64,000 nt of DNA from Mesorhizobium sp. C432A (GTDB taxonomy: Bacteria > Pseudomonadota > Alphaproteobacteria > Rhizobiales > Rhizobiaceae). A program made the translations under genes and the position numbers. Positions 33,168 to 42,146 of the stretch are shown here, piece by piece; the stretch's first letter is position 1; each line of letters starts with the position of its first letter. Under the pieces are notes generated by a model that did not search any database, had not been told where the DNA came from, and saw nothing but the letters and a program-made list of their open reading frames with translations. Location: positions 5,001,001 through 5,065,000 of the forward strand of contig NZ_CP100470.1 in NCBI RefSeq assembly GCF_030323145.1. Direction: 5' to 3'.

Positions 33168-34147
33168 TCGCGGGCCTCCTCGCCGTTGGCCGGCGCCAGC
33201 CAGCGCGCGTAAATCTCGCCGACGATGCCGCGGCGAAAGACCAGCACGCAGATCATGAAGATCAGGCCGGTGGCGATGGTCACCGGGAAGCCGGAGGTGG
33301 CGAGGGTGTTTTCCAGCCCGACTACCAGGCCGGCGCCGACTACAGGACCGACCATGGTGCCGATGCCGCCGAGCAGTGTCATCAGGATCACCTCGCCCGA
33401 CATCTGCCAGGTGACATCGGTCAGCGTCGCGAACTGGAAGACGATCGCCTTGGTGGCGCCGGCAAGCCCAGCAAGGGCTGCCGACATGACGAAGGCGGCG
33501 AGCTTGTAGCGGCCGACCGAATAGCCCAGCGAGATGGCGCGGTTCTCGTTCTCGCGGATCGAACGCAGGATCATGCCGAAGGGCGAGTTGACGATGCGCC
33601 AGACGGCGAAGACGCCGATGAGGAAGACGGCAAGCACGACGAAATACATGTTGAGCGTGACGTTGAGATCGACGATGCCGAACAGATGCCCGCGCGGCAC
33701 GCCCTGTATGCCGTCCTCGCCTTCGGTGAACGGCGCCTGGACACAGAAGAAATAAAACATCTGCGCCAGCGCCAGCGTGATCATCGAGAAATAGATGCCT
33801 TGCCGGCGGATGGCGAGGAAGCCCATGACCAGGCCGAGCACGGCCGCTCCGGCGGTGCCGAGCAGGATGCCGGCCTCGGGCGGCCAGCCCCATGCCTTGA
33901 CGGCGTAGGCGCAGAAATAGGCGGCGGCGCCGTAGAAGGTGGCGTGGCCGAACGACAACAGCCCGGTGTAGCCGAGCAGCAGGTTGAAGGCGCAGGCAAA
34001 CAGCGCGAAGCACAGCATCTTCATCAGGAAGATCGGATAGACGAAGAAGGGCGCGGCTATCAGCGCCAGTATGGCCAATGCCAGCAATACCCGCTCCAGC
34101 CGCACGGAGGCGGCGGTGCGCTGTTGGTGAAGGGTTGCCTCGCTCAT
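33161..34147 (-). CDS. livM: branched-chain amino acid ABC transporter permease LivM
   Basis: 328 residues with about nine membrane segments. The family stretches are AFNLLLGYTGLLSFGHATFY near the start and RIVNSPFGMILRSIRENENR, the cytoplasmic loop coupling to the ATPase. SGEVILMTLLGGIGTMVGPV follows near the end. It is the last gene of the operon livK-livG-livF-livH-livM (reading on the minus strand), one base after livH. With LivH it forms the inner-membrane channel for Leu/Ile/Val or related amides; the true substrate is not fixed by sequence. Confidence 0.9.
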   Translation of the reverse strand: MSEATLHQQRTAASVRLERVLLALAILALIAAPFFVYPIFLMKMLCFALFACAFNLLLGYTGLLSFGHATFYGAAAYFCAYAVKAWGWPPEAGILLGTAGAAVLGLVMGFLAIRRQGIYFSMITLALAQMFYFFCVQAPFTEGEDGIQGVPRGHLFGIVDLNVTLNMYFVVLAVFLIGVFAVWRIVNSPFGMILRSIRENENRAISLGYSVGRYKLAAFVMSAALAGLAGATKAIVFQFATLTDVTWQMSGEVILMTLLGGIGTMVGPVVGAGLVVGLENTLATSGFPVTIATGLIFMICVLVFRRGIVGEIYARWLAPANGEEARDQ

Positions 34148-34148
34148 C

Positions 34149-35036
34149 TCAGGCGTCCCTTCCGAACAGGCCGGCGGGGCGCAGGAGCAGCACGACCGCC
34201 ATGATGACGAAGACGACGAGGTTCGACGCCTCGGGATAGAACACCTTGGTCAGGCCCTCGGCGAGGCCAAGCATATAGCCGGTGACGATGGCCCCGAGGA
34301 TCGAACCCATGCCGCCGACCACGACGACGGCAAAGACGACGATGATGATATCGGAGCCCATCAGCGGACTGACTTGGTAGACGGGCGCGGCGAGAATACC
34401 GGCAAGGCCGGCGAGCGCCGCGCCGAGCCCATAGGTGAGCGTCAGCAGCAGCGGCACGTTGACGCCGAAGGCCTGCACCAGCTCGGGATTTTCGGTCGCG
34501 GCGCGCAGATAGGAGCCGAGCCTGGTCTTTTCGATCAGGAGCCAGGTGCCGATGCAGATAATGAGCGAGGCCACCACCACCCAGCCGCGATAGTTGGGCA
34601 GGAACATGAAGCCGAGATTGGTGCCGCCGGCAAGCTGCGCCGGAACGGCATAAGGGTTGCCCGACACGCCGTAGTAGAAACGGAACACGCCTTCGATGAC
34701 CAGCGCCAGTCCGAAGGTGAACAGCAGCCCGTAGAGCGGATCCAGGCGGTAGAGCCGCGACAGCGCCACGCGCTCGACCGCCATGCCGAAGACGCCGACG
34801 ATGAGCGGAACCAGGAGCAGCGCCGGCCAGTAGCCGATGCCGAGATGGACGAGCAGCAGGTAACCGATGAAGGCGCCGAGCATATAGAGTGCGCCATGGG
34901 CGAAATTGATGATCCGCAGCAGGCCGAAGATGACGGCCAGGCCGAGGCTCAGCATGGCGTAGAAGGAGCCGTTGATCAGCCCGACCAGCATCTGGCCGAG
35001 CAAGGCCTGGACGGGGATGCCGAAGATCATGGTCAT
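34149..35036 (-). CDS. livH: branched-chain amino acid ABC transporter permease LivH
   Basis: 295 residues from ATG 35036 (MTMIFGIPVQALLGQMLVGL); ATG 35030 is an alternative. It has eight or so membrane segments. Family stretches are INGSFYAMLSLGLAVIFGLL, NFAHGALYMLGAFIGYLL, LGSYLRAATENPELVQAFGV (ATPase-coupling loop) and VVVGGMGSILGAIVTGYMLG. The open frame continues upstream into a RIME repeat, which is not coding. It pairs with LivM. Confidence 0.9.
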   Translation of the reverse strand: MTMIFGIPVQALLGQMLVGLINGSFYAMLSLGLAVIFGLLRIINFAHGALYMLGAFIGYLLLVHLGIGYWPALLLVPLIVGVFGMAVERVALSRLYRLDPLYGLLFTFGLALVIEGVFRFYYGVSGNPYAVPAQLAGGTNLGFMFLPNYRGWVVVASLIICIGTWLLIEKTRLGSYLRAATENPELVQAFGVNVPLLLTLTYGLGAALAGLAGILAAPVYQVSPLMGSDIIIVVFAVVVVGGMGSILGAIVTGYMLGLAEGLTKVFYPEASNLVVFVIMAVVLLLRPAGLFGRDA

Positions 35037-35084
35037 GGCGCCGTCACCGAGGGTGTTGCAAGCGGGATGCGTCTGTGCGGCACG

Positions 35085-35195
35085 TACCCCCACCCGGACC
35101 TTCGGTCCGACCTCCCCACAAGGGGGAGGTAGGGCGGTGGCCCTCCACCCTCCCCCTTGTGGGGAGGGTCGCTGCGCAGCAGCGGGGTGGGGGTA
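35085..35195. repeat. RIME-like palindromic mosaic element
   Basis: Inverted ends TACCCCCACCCGGAC (left) and CGGGGTGGGGGTA (right), with an inner pair CCTCCCCACAAGGGGGAGG and CCTCCCCCTTGTGGGGAGG. It lies inside the liv operon between livF and livH, so it is transcribed and could act as a structured spacer in the mRNA. Confidence 0.75.
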
Positions 35196-35214
35196 CTGCC
35201 GTGGGCTGTCGTCA

Positions 35215-35919
35215 TCATACCCCCAACACCTCGTGCAGCTGTTGCGTGTGAGCGGCAAGCTCGCTTACGGCAAAACCCTCCACCACCTTGCCATGCTCCA
35301 TCAGATAGAAGCGGTCGGCGATGCGCGCGGCGAAGCGGAAATTCTGCTCGACGAGCAGGATGGTCATGCCGCGCTTCTTCAAGGTTGCCAGCAGTTCGCC
35401 GATGCGCTGGACGATGACCGGCGCCAGGCCTTCGGTCGGTTCGTCGAGCAGCAGCATCTGCACGCCCGTCCGCAGGATGCGGGCGATGGCCAGCATCTGC
35501 TGTTCGCCGCCGGACAGTTTGGTGCCGGGGCTGTTGCGCCGCTCCTTGAGGTTGGGAAAGAGATCGAAGATCTCGTGGACGCTCATGCCGCCCTTGGCCA
35601 CCACCGGCGGCAGGATCAGGTTCTCGTCGACGGTGAGCGTGGCGAAGATGCCGCGTTCCTCCGGCACGAAGCCGATGCCGCGATGGGCAACACGATGCAG
35701 CGGCAGGCGCATCAGGTCGCTGCCGTCGAAGGCGACGCTGCCGCTGCGCTTGCGGACCACCCCCATGATGGCGCGCAGCGTTGTGGTCTTGCCGACACCG
35801 TTGCGGCCGAGCAGCGTCACGGTCTCACCGCGAAAAACGTCGAGGTTGACGCCATGCAGCGCATGGCCCTCGCCATACCAGGCGTGGAGATCGCGCACGG
35901 CAAGCAGCGGCTCACTCAT
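35215..35919 (-). CDS. livF: branched-chain amino acid ABC transporter ATP-binding protein LivF
   Basis: 234 residues. Walker A GRNGVGKTTT (about 38-47), signature LSGGEQQMLAIARIL (about 135-149), Walker B MLLLDEPTEGLAP (about 156-168) and switch His-equivalent LLVEQN. EERGIFATLTVDENL is the typical Q-loop region of LivF proteins. It hydrolyses ATP for transport together with LivG. Its start overlaps the livG stop by 4 bases. Confidence 0.92.
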   Translation of the reverse strand: MSEPLLAVRDLHAWYGEGHALHGVNLDVFRGETVTLLGRNGVGKTTTLRAIMGVVRKRSGSVAFDGSDLMRLPLHRVAHRGIGFVPEERGIFATLTVDENLILPPVVAKGGMSVHEIFDLFPNLKERRNSPGTKLSGGEQQMLAIARILRTGVQMLLLDEPTEGLAPVIVQRIGELLATLKKRGMTILLVEQNFRFAARIADRFYLMEHGKVVEGFAVSELAAHTQQLHEVLGV

Positions 35920-36725
35920 GCTCGGTCCCCCTGCTCGGTCCCCATGTAGGCGACCCTGACGCGCTCATCGTTGCTCACCGTCGCGTAGTCGCCGGCGGCG
36001 AGCACCTGGCCGCGCTGCATGACGGTGATCCAGTCGCAGAGGTCGGCGACGACGGTGAGATTGTGCTCGACCATCAGCACGGCGCGGTCCGTTGCCAGCG
36101 AGCGGATGATGCCGGAAATGACGCCGACATCCTCGTGCCCCATGCCGGCCATCGGCTCGTCGAGCAGCAGCACTTTCGGGTCGAGCGCCAGCGTGGTGGC
36201 GATCTCGAGCACGCGCTTCCTGCCATAGGAGAGATCGCCGGCCGGACGATGCGCGACATCGTCGAGACCGACGACGGCAAGCAGTTCGCGCGCCCGTGGA
36301 GTCAGTTGGTCAAGCGCGGCCAGCGAGCGCCAGAACTGGAAGCCGAGCCCGCTCGGCCGCTGCAAGGCGACGCGGACATTGTCGAGCACACTCAGATGCG
36401 GAAAGATCGCCGATATCTGGAACGAGCGGACGAGACCCATGCGCGCCACCCTGGCCGGCGCGGTGCGGGTGATGTCGTTGCCCAACAGTTCGATCCTGCC
36501 GCTGCTCGGCTGCAGGAACTTGGTCAAGAGGTTGAAGATCGTCGTCTTGCCGGCGCCGTTCGGCCCGATCAGCGCATGGATCTGGCCGTGATGGACGTCG
36601 AGGTCGACATTGTTGACGGCGACGAAACCGGCAAAGTCGCGCCGCAGGCCGCGGACGGAGAGCACCACCCGCGGCTTGATTTCGGCACCGTCCGGCTGGA
36701 CGGCCACGGCTTGCACCAGCGTCAC
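35916..36725 (-). CDS. livG: branched-chain amino acid ABC transporter ATP-binding protein LivG
   Basis: 269 residues. Walker A GPNGAGKTTIFNLLTKFLQP, the LivG-type insert LVRSFQISAIFPHLSVLDNV, a degenerate signature LSYGRKRVLEIATTL (LSYG instead of LSGG, common in this family), Walker B VLLLDEPMAGM and the switch LMVEHN. It ends RVRVAYMGTEQG. It overlaps the binding-protein gene upstream by 4 bases and livF downstream by 4 bases. Confidence 0.92.
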   Translation of the reverse strand: MTLVQAVAVQPDGAEIKPRVVLSVRGLRRDFAGFVAVNNVDLDVHHGQIHALIGPNGAGKTTIFNLLTKFLQPSSGRIELLGNDITRTAPARVARMGLVRSFQISAIFPHLSVLDNVRVALQRPSGLGFQFWRSLAALDQLTPRARELLAVVGLDDVAHRPAGDLSYGRKRVLEIATTLALDPKVLLLDEPMAGMGHEDVGVISGIIRSLATDRAVLMVEHNLTVVADLCDWITVMQRGQVLAAGDYATVSNDERVRVAYMGTEQGDRA

Positions 36726-37930
36726 TTAGTGACGAGCGGGCAGCCGCTGTCTTCAGCCTTGATGAAGGCCTTGTCGCCCGGAATGGTCGCAAGGTAGGTG
36801 TAGTAATCCCAGTCCTTCTTGCTCTCCTCGGGCTTCTTGACCTGGTAGAGATACATGTCGTGCACCATCGAGCCGTCGGCCTGTACCTTGCCGTTGGCGT
36901 TGATGATGTCGTCGACGGGCATTTCATGGAGTTGCTTGGCGACCGCCTCGGTCTCGTCGGTGCCGGCCTTGTCGATGGCCTTGAGATATTGCAGCACCGC
37001 CGAATAGGTGCCGGCCTGGATCATGTTGGGCATGCGGTTGGTGCGCTTGAAGAAGCGCCCGGCGAAGTCGCGGCTCTTGTCGTCGCGGTCCCAGTAAAAC
37101 CCTTCGGTGAGCACCACGCCCTGCGCCGCCTGCAGTCCGAGGCCGTGCACCTCGGCAAGCGTGAACAGAAGTGCTGCCAGCCGCTGGCCGCCGGCGACGA
37201 TGCCGAACTCGGCCGCCTGCTTGATGGTATTGGAGGTGTCGAGGCCGGCATTGGCAAGGCCGATAACCTTGGCGCCGGAGGACTGCGCCTGCAGCAGGAA
37301 GGAGGAATAATCCGTCGATCCCAAGGGGTAACGCACCTCGCCCAGCACTTTGCCGCCGCTTGCCTCAACAACCTTTGAGGTCTGCTCCTTCAGCGAATAG
37401 CCGAAGGCATAGTCGACGGTGATGAAATACCAGCTGTCTCCGCCCTGCTGCACCAGCGCGCCGCCGGTGCCGACCGCCTGCGAGTGGGTATCGTAAGCCC
37501 AGTGGAAACCGTAGGGCGAGCATTGCTTGCCGGTCAGGTCGGCCGATGCCGCTCCGGTGACGATGTCGATCTTCTTCTTTTCCTTGGACAACCCCTGGAC
37601 GGCGAGCGCCACTGAGGATGTCGTCAGTTCCATGATCGCGTCGACCTGCTCGGTGTCGTACCACTGGCGCGCAATGTTGGAGGCAATGTCGGGCTTGTTC
37701 TGGTGATCGGCGTTGACGATCTCGATCGGCGCGCCCTGCACCTTGCCGCCAAAATCCTCGACCGCCATCCTGGCGGCCTCGACCGACCATTCGCCGCCGA
37801 AATCGGCATAGACGCCCGACTGGTCGTTGAGGATGCCGATCTTGACCTTGCCGTCGGAAATTTCGCCGGCCGCCGCCGGCATCGCAGTCGCCGCAAGCAG
37901 CGCGGCTGAGACGAGATAGGATGCTTTCAC
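36722..37930 (-). CDS. livK: periplasmic branched-chain amino acid-type binding protein
   Basis: 402 residues with a signal peptide (VSAALLAATAMPAAA) and the two-lobed Leu/Ile/Val-binding fold: VKIGILNDQSGVYADFGG, EIVNADHQNKPDIASNIARQ and GFHWAYDTHSQAVGTGGALV. It delivers ligand to LivHM. It is the first gene of the operon and so likely the most highly expressed. The group resembles binding proteins for amino acids, amides or urea derivatives; the ligand is not determined. Confidence 0.85.
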   Translation of the reverse strand: MKASYLVSAALLAATAMPAAAGEISDGKVKIGILNDQSGVYADFGGEWSVEAARMAVEDFGGKVQGAPIEIVNADHQNKPDIASNIARQWYDTEQVDAIMELTTSSVALAVQGLSKEKKKIDIVTGAASADLTGKQCSPYGFHWAYDTHSQAVGTGGALVQQGGDSWYFITVDYAFGYSLKEQTSKVVEASGGKVLGEVRYPLGSTDYSSFLLQAQSSGAKVIGLANAGLDTSNTIKQAAEFGIVAGGQRLAALLFTLAEVHGLGLQAAQGVVLTEGFYWDRDDKSRDFAGRFFKRTNRMPNMIQAGTYSAVLQYLKAIDKAGTDETEAVAKQLHEMPVDDIINANGKVQADGSMVHDMYLYQVKKPEESKKDWDYYTYLATIPGDKAFIKAEDSGCPLVTK

Positions 37931-38137
37931 AGGTGGTTCCTCCCTTGTGGCCGACGCCGGGAAACGCGGCGGCCTTGCAATGGTTCAACAGTTCCGTCCG
38001 GTTCTCGCTGAAATCCGGGCCAGCGCCCGTCACTTCTCCTCTTGGCAACCCCTCCGCCCTGGGTGCGCCGGGAACCGTAGCATCACATTTCGCGAGGCGA
38101 GAATGCTATTTTCGTAGCAGGCGTGCTAGCGCGGCCG

Positions 38138-39196
38138 CTACCAGTCGGGCTCAATTGGAGAGTCTTCGGAAAAGCCGCTCGGGCCAGGCAGAGAGAGCGT
38201 TGCGGCCGCAGCGTCCAGCAGTGCCCCCGGAAGCCCTTTGAGATGCTCGCTGTCCAGCGGAAGCGCAAGATAGCCCGTGGCAATGCGTGCAGCCGCTTCC
38301 GCCTGTTCACGATCTCTCATTGCCTTGACCGCAGACCGATCAGGCCGCGTGGCCAGCCAAGCCTTGTGCAGAGCGAACATTCGAGGGTCGACCGTCGGCA
38401 TGCTTACGGGATAGCCACGCTCATCGATCGCCACAGCCTCCACCTTCGGGGCGTTGATGAGCCATTGCAGCCCCTTCATGGGTGCGCTGTCGAGGTCGTC
38501 GGCAAGCTGTGTAATCGAGGTAGTGGCGTTGTCCTTGAGGACATGTCTTGCCTGCGGACGGATCAGGTCGACCAGATAGCCATCACGGTTCGCTGCCCTG
38601 AAGGCCCGGGGCTGGAGCGGCTTGAAGGACCTGTCCACTTTACGCAACACGCCTATCAGGCCGGACTGGCTTACCCTCTCGCCGGTCACGAAGCTGATGC
38701 GACGTCGGGAATCGAAGAGCAGGTCGATGTCGCCGGTTGCCGTGAGACCGCTGGTGATCTGGACGCCCGCCAGAGCCTCGTAAGCGAACAGCGCATTCGT
38801 GCCGACGACCAGCAACTGCTTGCCCAGCAGGTCTGTTGCGGCGCACCGCCGCAATATCCGTGCGGCGATCGCCGGTACCCTGCCCAACCCCATTGCCACA
38901 TTGACTTTCGCCAGGCCGTTCAGGCGATCGGCCAGACCTGCCAGCAGATCCTTGTTCTGCACCCTGCCCTCGGAAAACGCAGCGAACGCCTTCTCCGTCT
39001 GGCTGCTTTTCGGCCCGAGTGAATTCTCGACCTGCCGGACCTTCCGCAGCAGGTATTCAGCACCGCTGCGCTCAACCCAGCGCATGCTGCCTGCAAAGCG
39101 CCTTTGGCGCTGGTCATCAGCATGCTGCCAGGCCTCGTAGACCTGTTGCGTATCTATGAGTTGGCGCCGCTGCTCGCCGGTCAACTCTCTCAGCAT
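38138..39196 (-). CDS. GSU2403-like nucleotidyltransferase-fold protein
   Basis: 352 residues. The centre carries a nucleotidyltransferase core: LLVVGTNALFAYEALAGVQI followed by TGDIDLLFDSRRR, in which DIDLLFD gives the metal-binding Asp pair. The C-terminal part has SMPTVDPRMFALHKAWLATR. The N-terminal 100 residues are helical and charged. This matches the GSU2403 family, of unknown function. Nucleotidyltransferases of this kind often serve as toxins or RNA modifiers. The region upstream has four copies of a 9-bp motif, the nearest just before the start codon, suggesting tight control. There is no obvious antitoxin next to it. Confidence 0.75.
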   Translation of the reverse strand: MLRELTGEQRRQLIDTQQVYEAWQHADDQRQRRFAGSMRWVERSGAEYLLRKVRQVENSLGPKSSQTEKAFAAFSEGRVQNKDLLAGLADRLNGLAKVNVAMGLGRVPAIAARILRRCAATDLLGKQLLVVGTNALFAYEALAGVQITSGLTATGDIDLLFDSRRRISFVTGERVSQSGLIGVLRKVDRSFKPLQPRAFRAANRDGYLVDLIRPQARHVLKDNATTSITQLADDLDSAPMKGLQWLINAPKVEAVAIDERGYPVSMPTVDPRMFALHKAWLATRPDRSAVKAMRDREQAEAAARIATGYLALPLDSEHLKGLPGALLDAAAATLSLPGPSGFSEDSPIEPDW

Positions 39197-39198
39197 CG

Positions 39199-39310
39199 TT
39201 TTCCACTCTTAAGCCAGGACCAAGTCAACATAGTGGAAAACTCTTGATTAACAATATGTTGCTATGTTTTTTCCACTATCGCAGCTATCATCTGCACGCC
39301 AAGTGGAAAA
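39199..39310. promoter_or_regulatory. four-copy AGTGGAAAA operator-like array
   Basis: TTTTCCACT at 39199-39207 and 39269-39277 and its complement AGTGGAAAA at 39232-39240 and 39302-39310. The four copies alternate in orientation with centre spacings of 33, 37 and 33 bases, forming two inverted pairs. The first copy abuts the start codon of the nucleotidyltransferase gene at its ribosome-binding site. The region is A+T-rich. I take it as a repressor-binding array controlling that gene. Confidence 0.6.
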
Positions 39311-39407
39311 TACTGTAAAAACAATAAGTTATATCCGAGAAAGGGAGGCCAGAACCTCACACGCGGGTTTTTAGCTGCGCGCACCATGGCAGCCGCTTGC
39401 CGTCGCC

Positions 39408-40010
39408 TCACCGCTTCTGCGGATAGATCGTCTCGCCGCGCTTCAGCATCTCGACAAAAGCCTCGATCTTCTTCCTGCGCCCCGCCTCCGTCTTCATGTT
39501 GTGCGTTCGAAACGCCAGCGCGAACCGGTTCTGGGCGGAAAGCTTTGCCAGCATCTCCTTCGCCTTCGGCTCGGCGTCGATGGCGGCCTGCAGATCGTCA
39601 GGGATCTTCATGTCCTTGCCTGAGGCATAGGCGCGGTCCCAGCGGCCGTCGGCCTTGGCCGCCTCGACCTGTTTCAGCCCGTGATCGGTCATGCGGCCCT
39701 CCTCGACCAGGCGGGCGACATTGTCGATGTTGATCTTGCTCCAGATGCTCTTCTTGCCGCGCGGCGTGTAGCGCTGCAGAAAGCTCTTGTCGTCGAGCGG
39801 CTTGCGTATGGCGTCGATCCAGCCGAAGCACAGCGCCACGTCGATGGCCTGCTTCGGCGTGATCGAGGCGAGGCCCGAGCCGACCTTGTGGACCTTGATC
39901 CAGACCTCGCTCTCGCCGGCATGATTTTCGCGCAGCCAGGCGTAAAAACTGTCGGGATCGGGGAATTCATGAACCTTGTCGGGATCGACCTTGAACGGCG
40001 CCATCATCAC
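39408..40010 (-). CDS. YdeI/OmpD-associated family protein
   Basis: 200 residues. The start DPDSFYAWLRENHAGESEVW, then ITPKQAIDVALCFGWIDAIR and FLQRYTPRGKKSIWSKINID, are the conserved stretches of the YdeI/OmpD-associated family. A C-terminal repeat part AKEMLAKLSAQNRFALAF follows. Members have been tied to envelope stress and resistance to some antimicrobial peptides, but the biochemistry is unknown. It has no membrane segment and stands alone. Confidence 0.8.
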   Translation of the reverse strand: MMMAPFKVDPDKVHEFPDPDSFYAWLRENHAGESEVWIKVHKVGSGLASITPKQAIDVALCFGWIDAIRKPLDDKSFLQRYTPRGKKSIWSKINIDNVARLVEEGRMTDHGLKQVEAAKADGRWDRAYASGKDMKIPDDLQAAIDAEPKAKEMLAKLSAQNRFALAFRTHNMKTEAGRRKKIEAFVEMLKRGETIYPQKR

Positions 40011-40175
40011 CTCGTTGTTGCCGGGCCGGCTGTATCGGCTGTCGATGCCAGTTTCCGTCAGCGGCGTCGATACCCCCTAGCCTATTGCGAGCCGGCTTGC
40101 GCCCAAGCCGGCGCTCATGGCAGTTTTCCGGCTGGTCGAGCCGGGCAAGGCAGACTGCAATTCGGGGGAAATGCC

Positions 40176-40790
40176 ATGCGATCGATGTTACTCGGCCTCA
40201 TCCTTCTGCTGCCGGCCTCTGCGCTCGCCGAACCCATCGAAACCCAGAAGATCATCACCGCGCTGACCGGCGACTTCAATGGGGACGGCGCCGCCGATCT
40301 GGCGATGATCGTCGAGAGCGAGCCCGAAGACGATACCATGGACATGCATTTCTTCCTGAGGGACAAAAAGTACAATTTTCTGAAACCCGCCGGCGTCGTG
40401 CATGAGCAGGTCTACGGCGAATGGAACGACTACGACCAGCCGCATTATGAGGGCTCCGGCATCGAACCGGAGTTGACCTTGCTGCCCAACGGCTCGATCA
40501 AGATCTATCTGCCGGGGCTGATCGGCCCCGGCGAGCGGACCGACATGACGCTGACCATCGCCTGGCGCAACGAGGCCTTCGTCGTCGCCGGCGTTGCCTA
40601 TGACCATTACAAATACCAGTCCGTTGTCGTCTACAGCAGCTGCGACTACGACGTGCTAACCGGCAAGGGCAAAAGTATGCAGACGCAGGATGATGACAGC
40701 AAGGTGAACAGTATCGTGTCTGTCGAAGGCCAGGTCGTGCCCTTCGCGGAGTGGGACACGGGGACGCCTTTTAGGGTATGCGGGGATTGA
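40176..40790 (+). CDS. exported protein with an FG-GAP/VCBS-like calcium-binding repeat
   Basis: 204 residues from ATG 40176 (GGGGGAAATGCC upstream). Signal peptide RSMLLGLILLLPASALA. The motif TGDFNGDGAADLAMIVES (about 30-47) has the D-x-N-G-D-G-x-x-D calcium-loop pattern of FG-GAP/VCBS repeats. Only one repeat is present. The rest is beta-rich with two Cys near the end. It is probably periplasmic, function unknown. An IS256-family element is inserted directly at its stop codon, which lies inside the duplicated target. Confidence 0.65.
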   Translation: MRSMLLGLILLLPASALAEPIETQKIITALTGDFNGDGAADLAMIVESEPEDDTMDMHFFLRDKKYNFLKPAGVVHEQVYGEWNDYDQPHYEGSGIEPELTLLPNGSIKIYLPGLIGPGERTDMTLTIAWRNEAFVVAGVAYDHYKYQSVVVYSSCDYDVLTGKGKSMQTQDDDSKVNSIVSVEGQVVPFAEWDTGTPFRVCGD

Positions 40791-40792
40791 GG
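40785..40792. repeat. target-site duplication, left copy
   Basis: GATTGAGG left of the intact IS256-family element. The same 8 bases follow it at 42131-42138. The TGA stop of the upstream gene lies within it. Confidence 0.8.
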
Positions 40793-42130
40793 GGTTGTGT
40801 GCGTCAAGTTCTGCAAAATGGGCGATCATGAAACTGGTCATGCGGCTTGGCGTAGAGCGAGCTTCTTGTGCTCGCGCAGATCATCCATGTTGATATAGCG
40901 GTTGGCCTCCATCCAGTTTTCGTTGGTTTCGACGGCCAGCGCCCTGACCAGGCGCAGGCAGCTTTCGGCGTTCGGGAAGATGCGCACGACATAGGTGCGC
41001 CGGCGGATTTCCTCGTTGAGCCGTTCAAGCATGTTGGTGGACTTGAGGTGCTTGTGATGCTGACGCGGCAGCCGGAAGAAAGTCAGCGTCTGTTCTATGG
41101 CTTCTTCCGCCCAGGTGGTCAGCCGCGGGTAGCGGGCGGACCATTTGGACAGCCACGCGGCGAGATCGGCCTTGGCCTCGGCGAGATCGCGCCGGTCGTA
41201 GAGCCAGCGCAGTTCCTGCAGACAATCGTCGCCGTGCTTCCTGGGCAGGTGATCGAGCGCGTTCCTGAGGAAGTGGACGTAGCAGCGCTGCCATGCTGCT
41301 TCCGGGATCACCTCGCCGATCGCCGCGACCAGGCCGGCATGGTCGTCGGACACGGCCAGTTCGACGCCCTTGAGACCGCGTCGTTTCAAGCCGACGAGGA
41401 AGTCCTTCCAGGCCGAGCGGCTCTCGCGATTGGCCATCTCCACGGCCAGGATCTGCCGGCGCCCGTCCCAGTCGATGCCGACCGCGATCAGCACCGCCTG
41501 GCTCATCACGATGCCGGCTTCGCGCACTTTCTCGTAGCGGGCATCGAGAATGAGGTAGGGGAATGGCTCCTGAAGCGGTCGTTCGGCAAACGCCTTCAGG
41601 CTCTCGTCCAAGCGCTTGTTGATGGCCGAGATCGACGAAGCCGAGAACGCATGACCGCACAGCTCTTCCGTGATCGCCTTGACCTTGCGGGTCGACACGC
41701 CCTGCACATACATCTCCGCAAGCGTCGCCACCAAGGCCCGCTCGGAACGCTGGTAGCGCTCGAACAGCTCGGTGGAGAAGTGACCCGCCCGGTCCTGTGG
41801 AACCCGCAGCTCAAGCTTGCCCACCCGGGTGACCAGGGTGCGGCCGTAGTAACCCGAGCGATACCCAAGGCGCTCAGGCGTGCGTTCGCCCTTCGAAGCA
41901 CCCAGCGCCTCCTCCATCTCGGCCTCGAGAACCTCCTGCATTACCGCACGGATCACTTCGTGCAGCCCCTCCGGGTTCGAAAGCAGAATGTCTTTGACGG
42001 CAGCGCTGGTCGATTTACCTTCTGTCTTGGTCATGGTGGCGTTCCTTCCAGGAATCGGTGACGTTGAACATCACCAGCCTGCCATGACCGCCCTCTCTCA
42101 GCGAATTTGCAGAACTCTCAGCACACTACC
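40793..42130 (-). mobile_element. IS256-family insertion sequence (intact)
   Basis: A 1338-bp element. The left end is GGTTGTGTGC, with GTTCTGCAAA a few bases in. The right end read inwards is GGTAGTGTGC, again with GTTCTGCAAA. It is flanked by the 8-bp duplication GATTGAGG. It encodes one full-length transposase on the minus strand with all catalytic residues, so it may be active. It differs clearly from the broken IS256-family copy at 9398-10762. Confidence 0.88.
40838..42034 (-). CDS. IS256-family (mutator-type) transposase
   Basis: 398 residues, full length. The N-terminal part is EVLEAEMEEALGASKGERTP. The catalytic core has LILDARYEKVREAGIVMSQA (first Asp), ELAVSDDHAGLVAAIGEVIP (second Asp) and HLKSTNMLERLNEEIRRRTY (catalytic Glu in MLERLNEE), with YVHFLRNALDHLP between. 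It cuts and pastes the element 40793-42130. Confidence 0.93.
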   Translation of the reverse strand: MTKTEGKSTSAAVKDILLSNPEGLHEVIRAVMQEVLEAEMEEALGASKGERTPERLGYRSGYYGRTLVTRVGKLELRVPQDRAGHFSTELFERYQRSERALVATLAEMYVQGVSTRKVKAITEELCGHAFSASSISAINKRLDESLKAFAERPLQEPFPYLILDARYEKVREAGIVMSQAVLIAVGIDWDGRRQILAVEMANRESRSAWKDFLVGLKRRGLKGVELAVSDDHAGLVAAIGEVIPEAAWQRCYVHFLRNALDHLPRKHGDDCLQELRWLYDRRDLAEAKADLAAWLSKWSARYPRLTTWAEEAIEQTLTFFRLPRQHHKHLKSTNMLERLNEEIRRRTYVVRIFPNAESCLRLVRALAVETNENWMEANRYINMDDLREHKKLALRQAA

Positions 42131-42138
42131 GATTGAGG
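42131..42138. repeat. target-site duplication, right copy
   Basis: GATTGAGG directly right of the intact IS256-family element, identical to 40785-40792. Confidence 0.8.
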
Positions 42139-42146
42139 GGGCAGCC

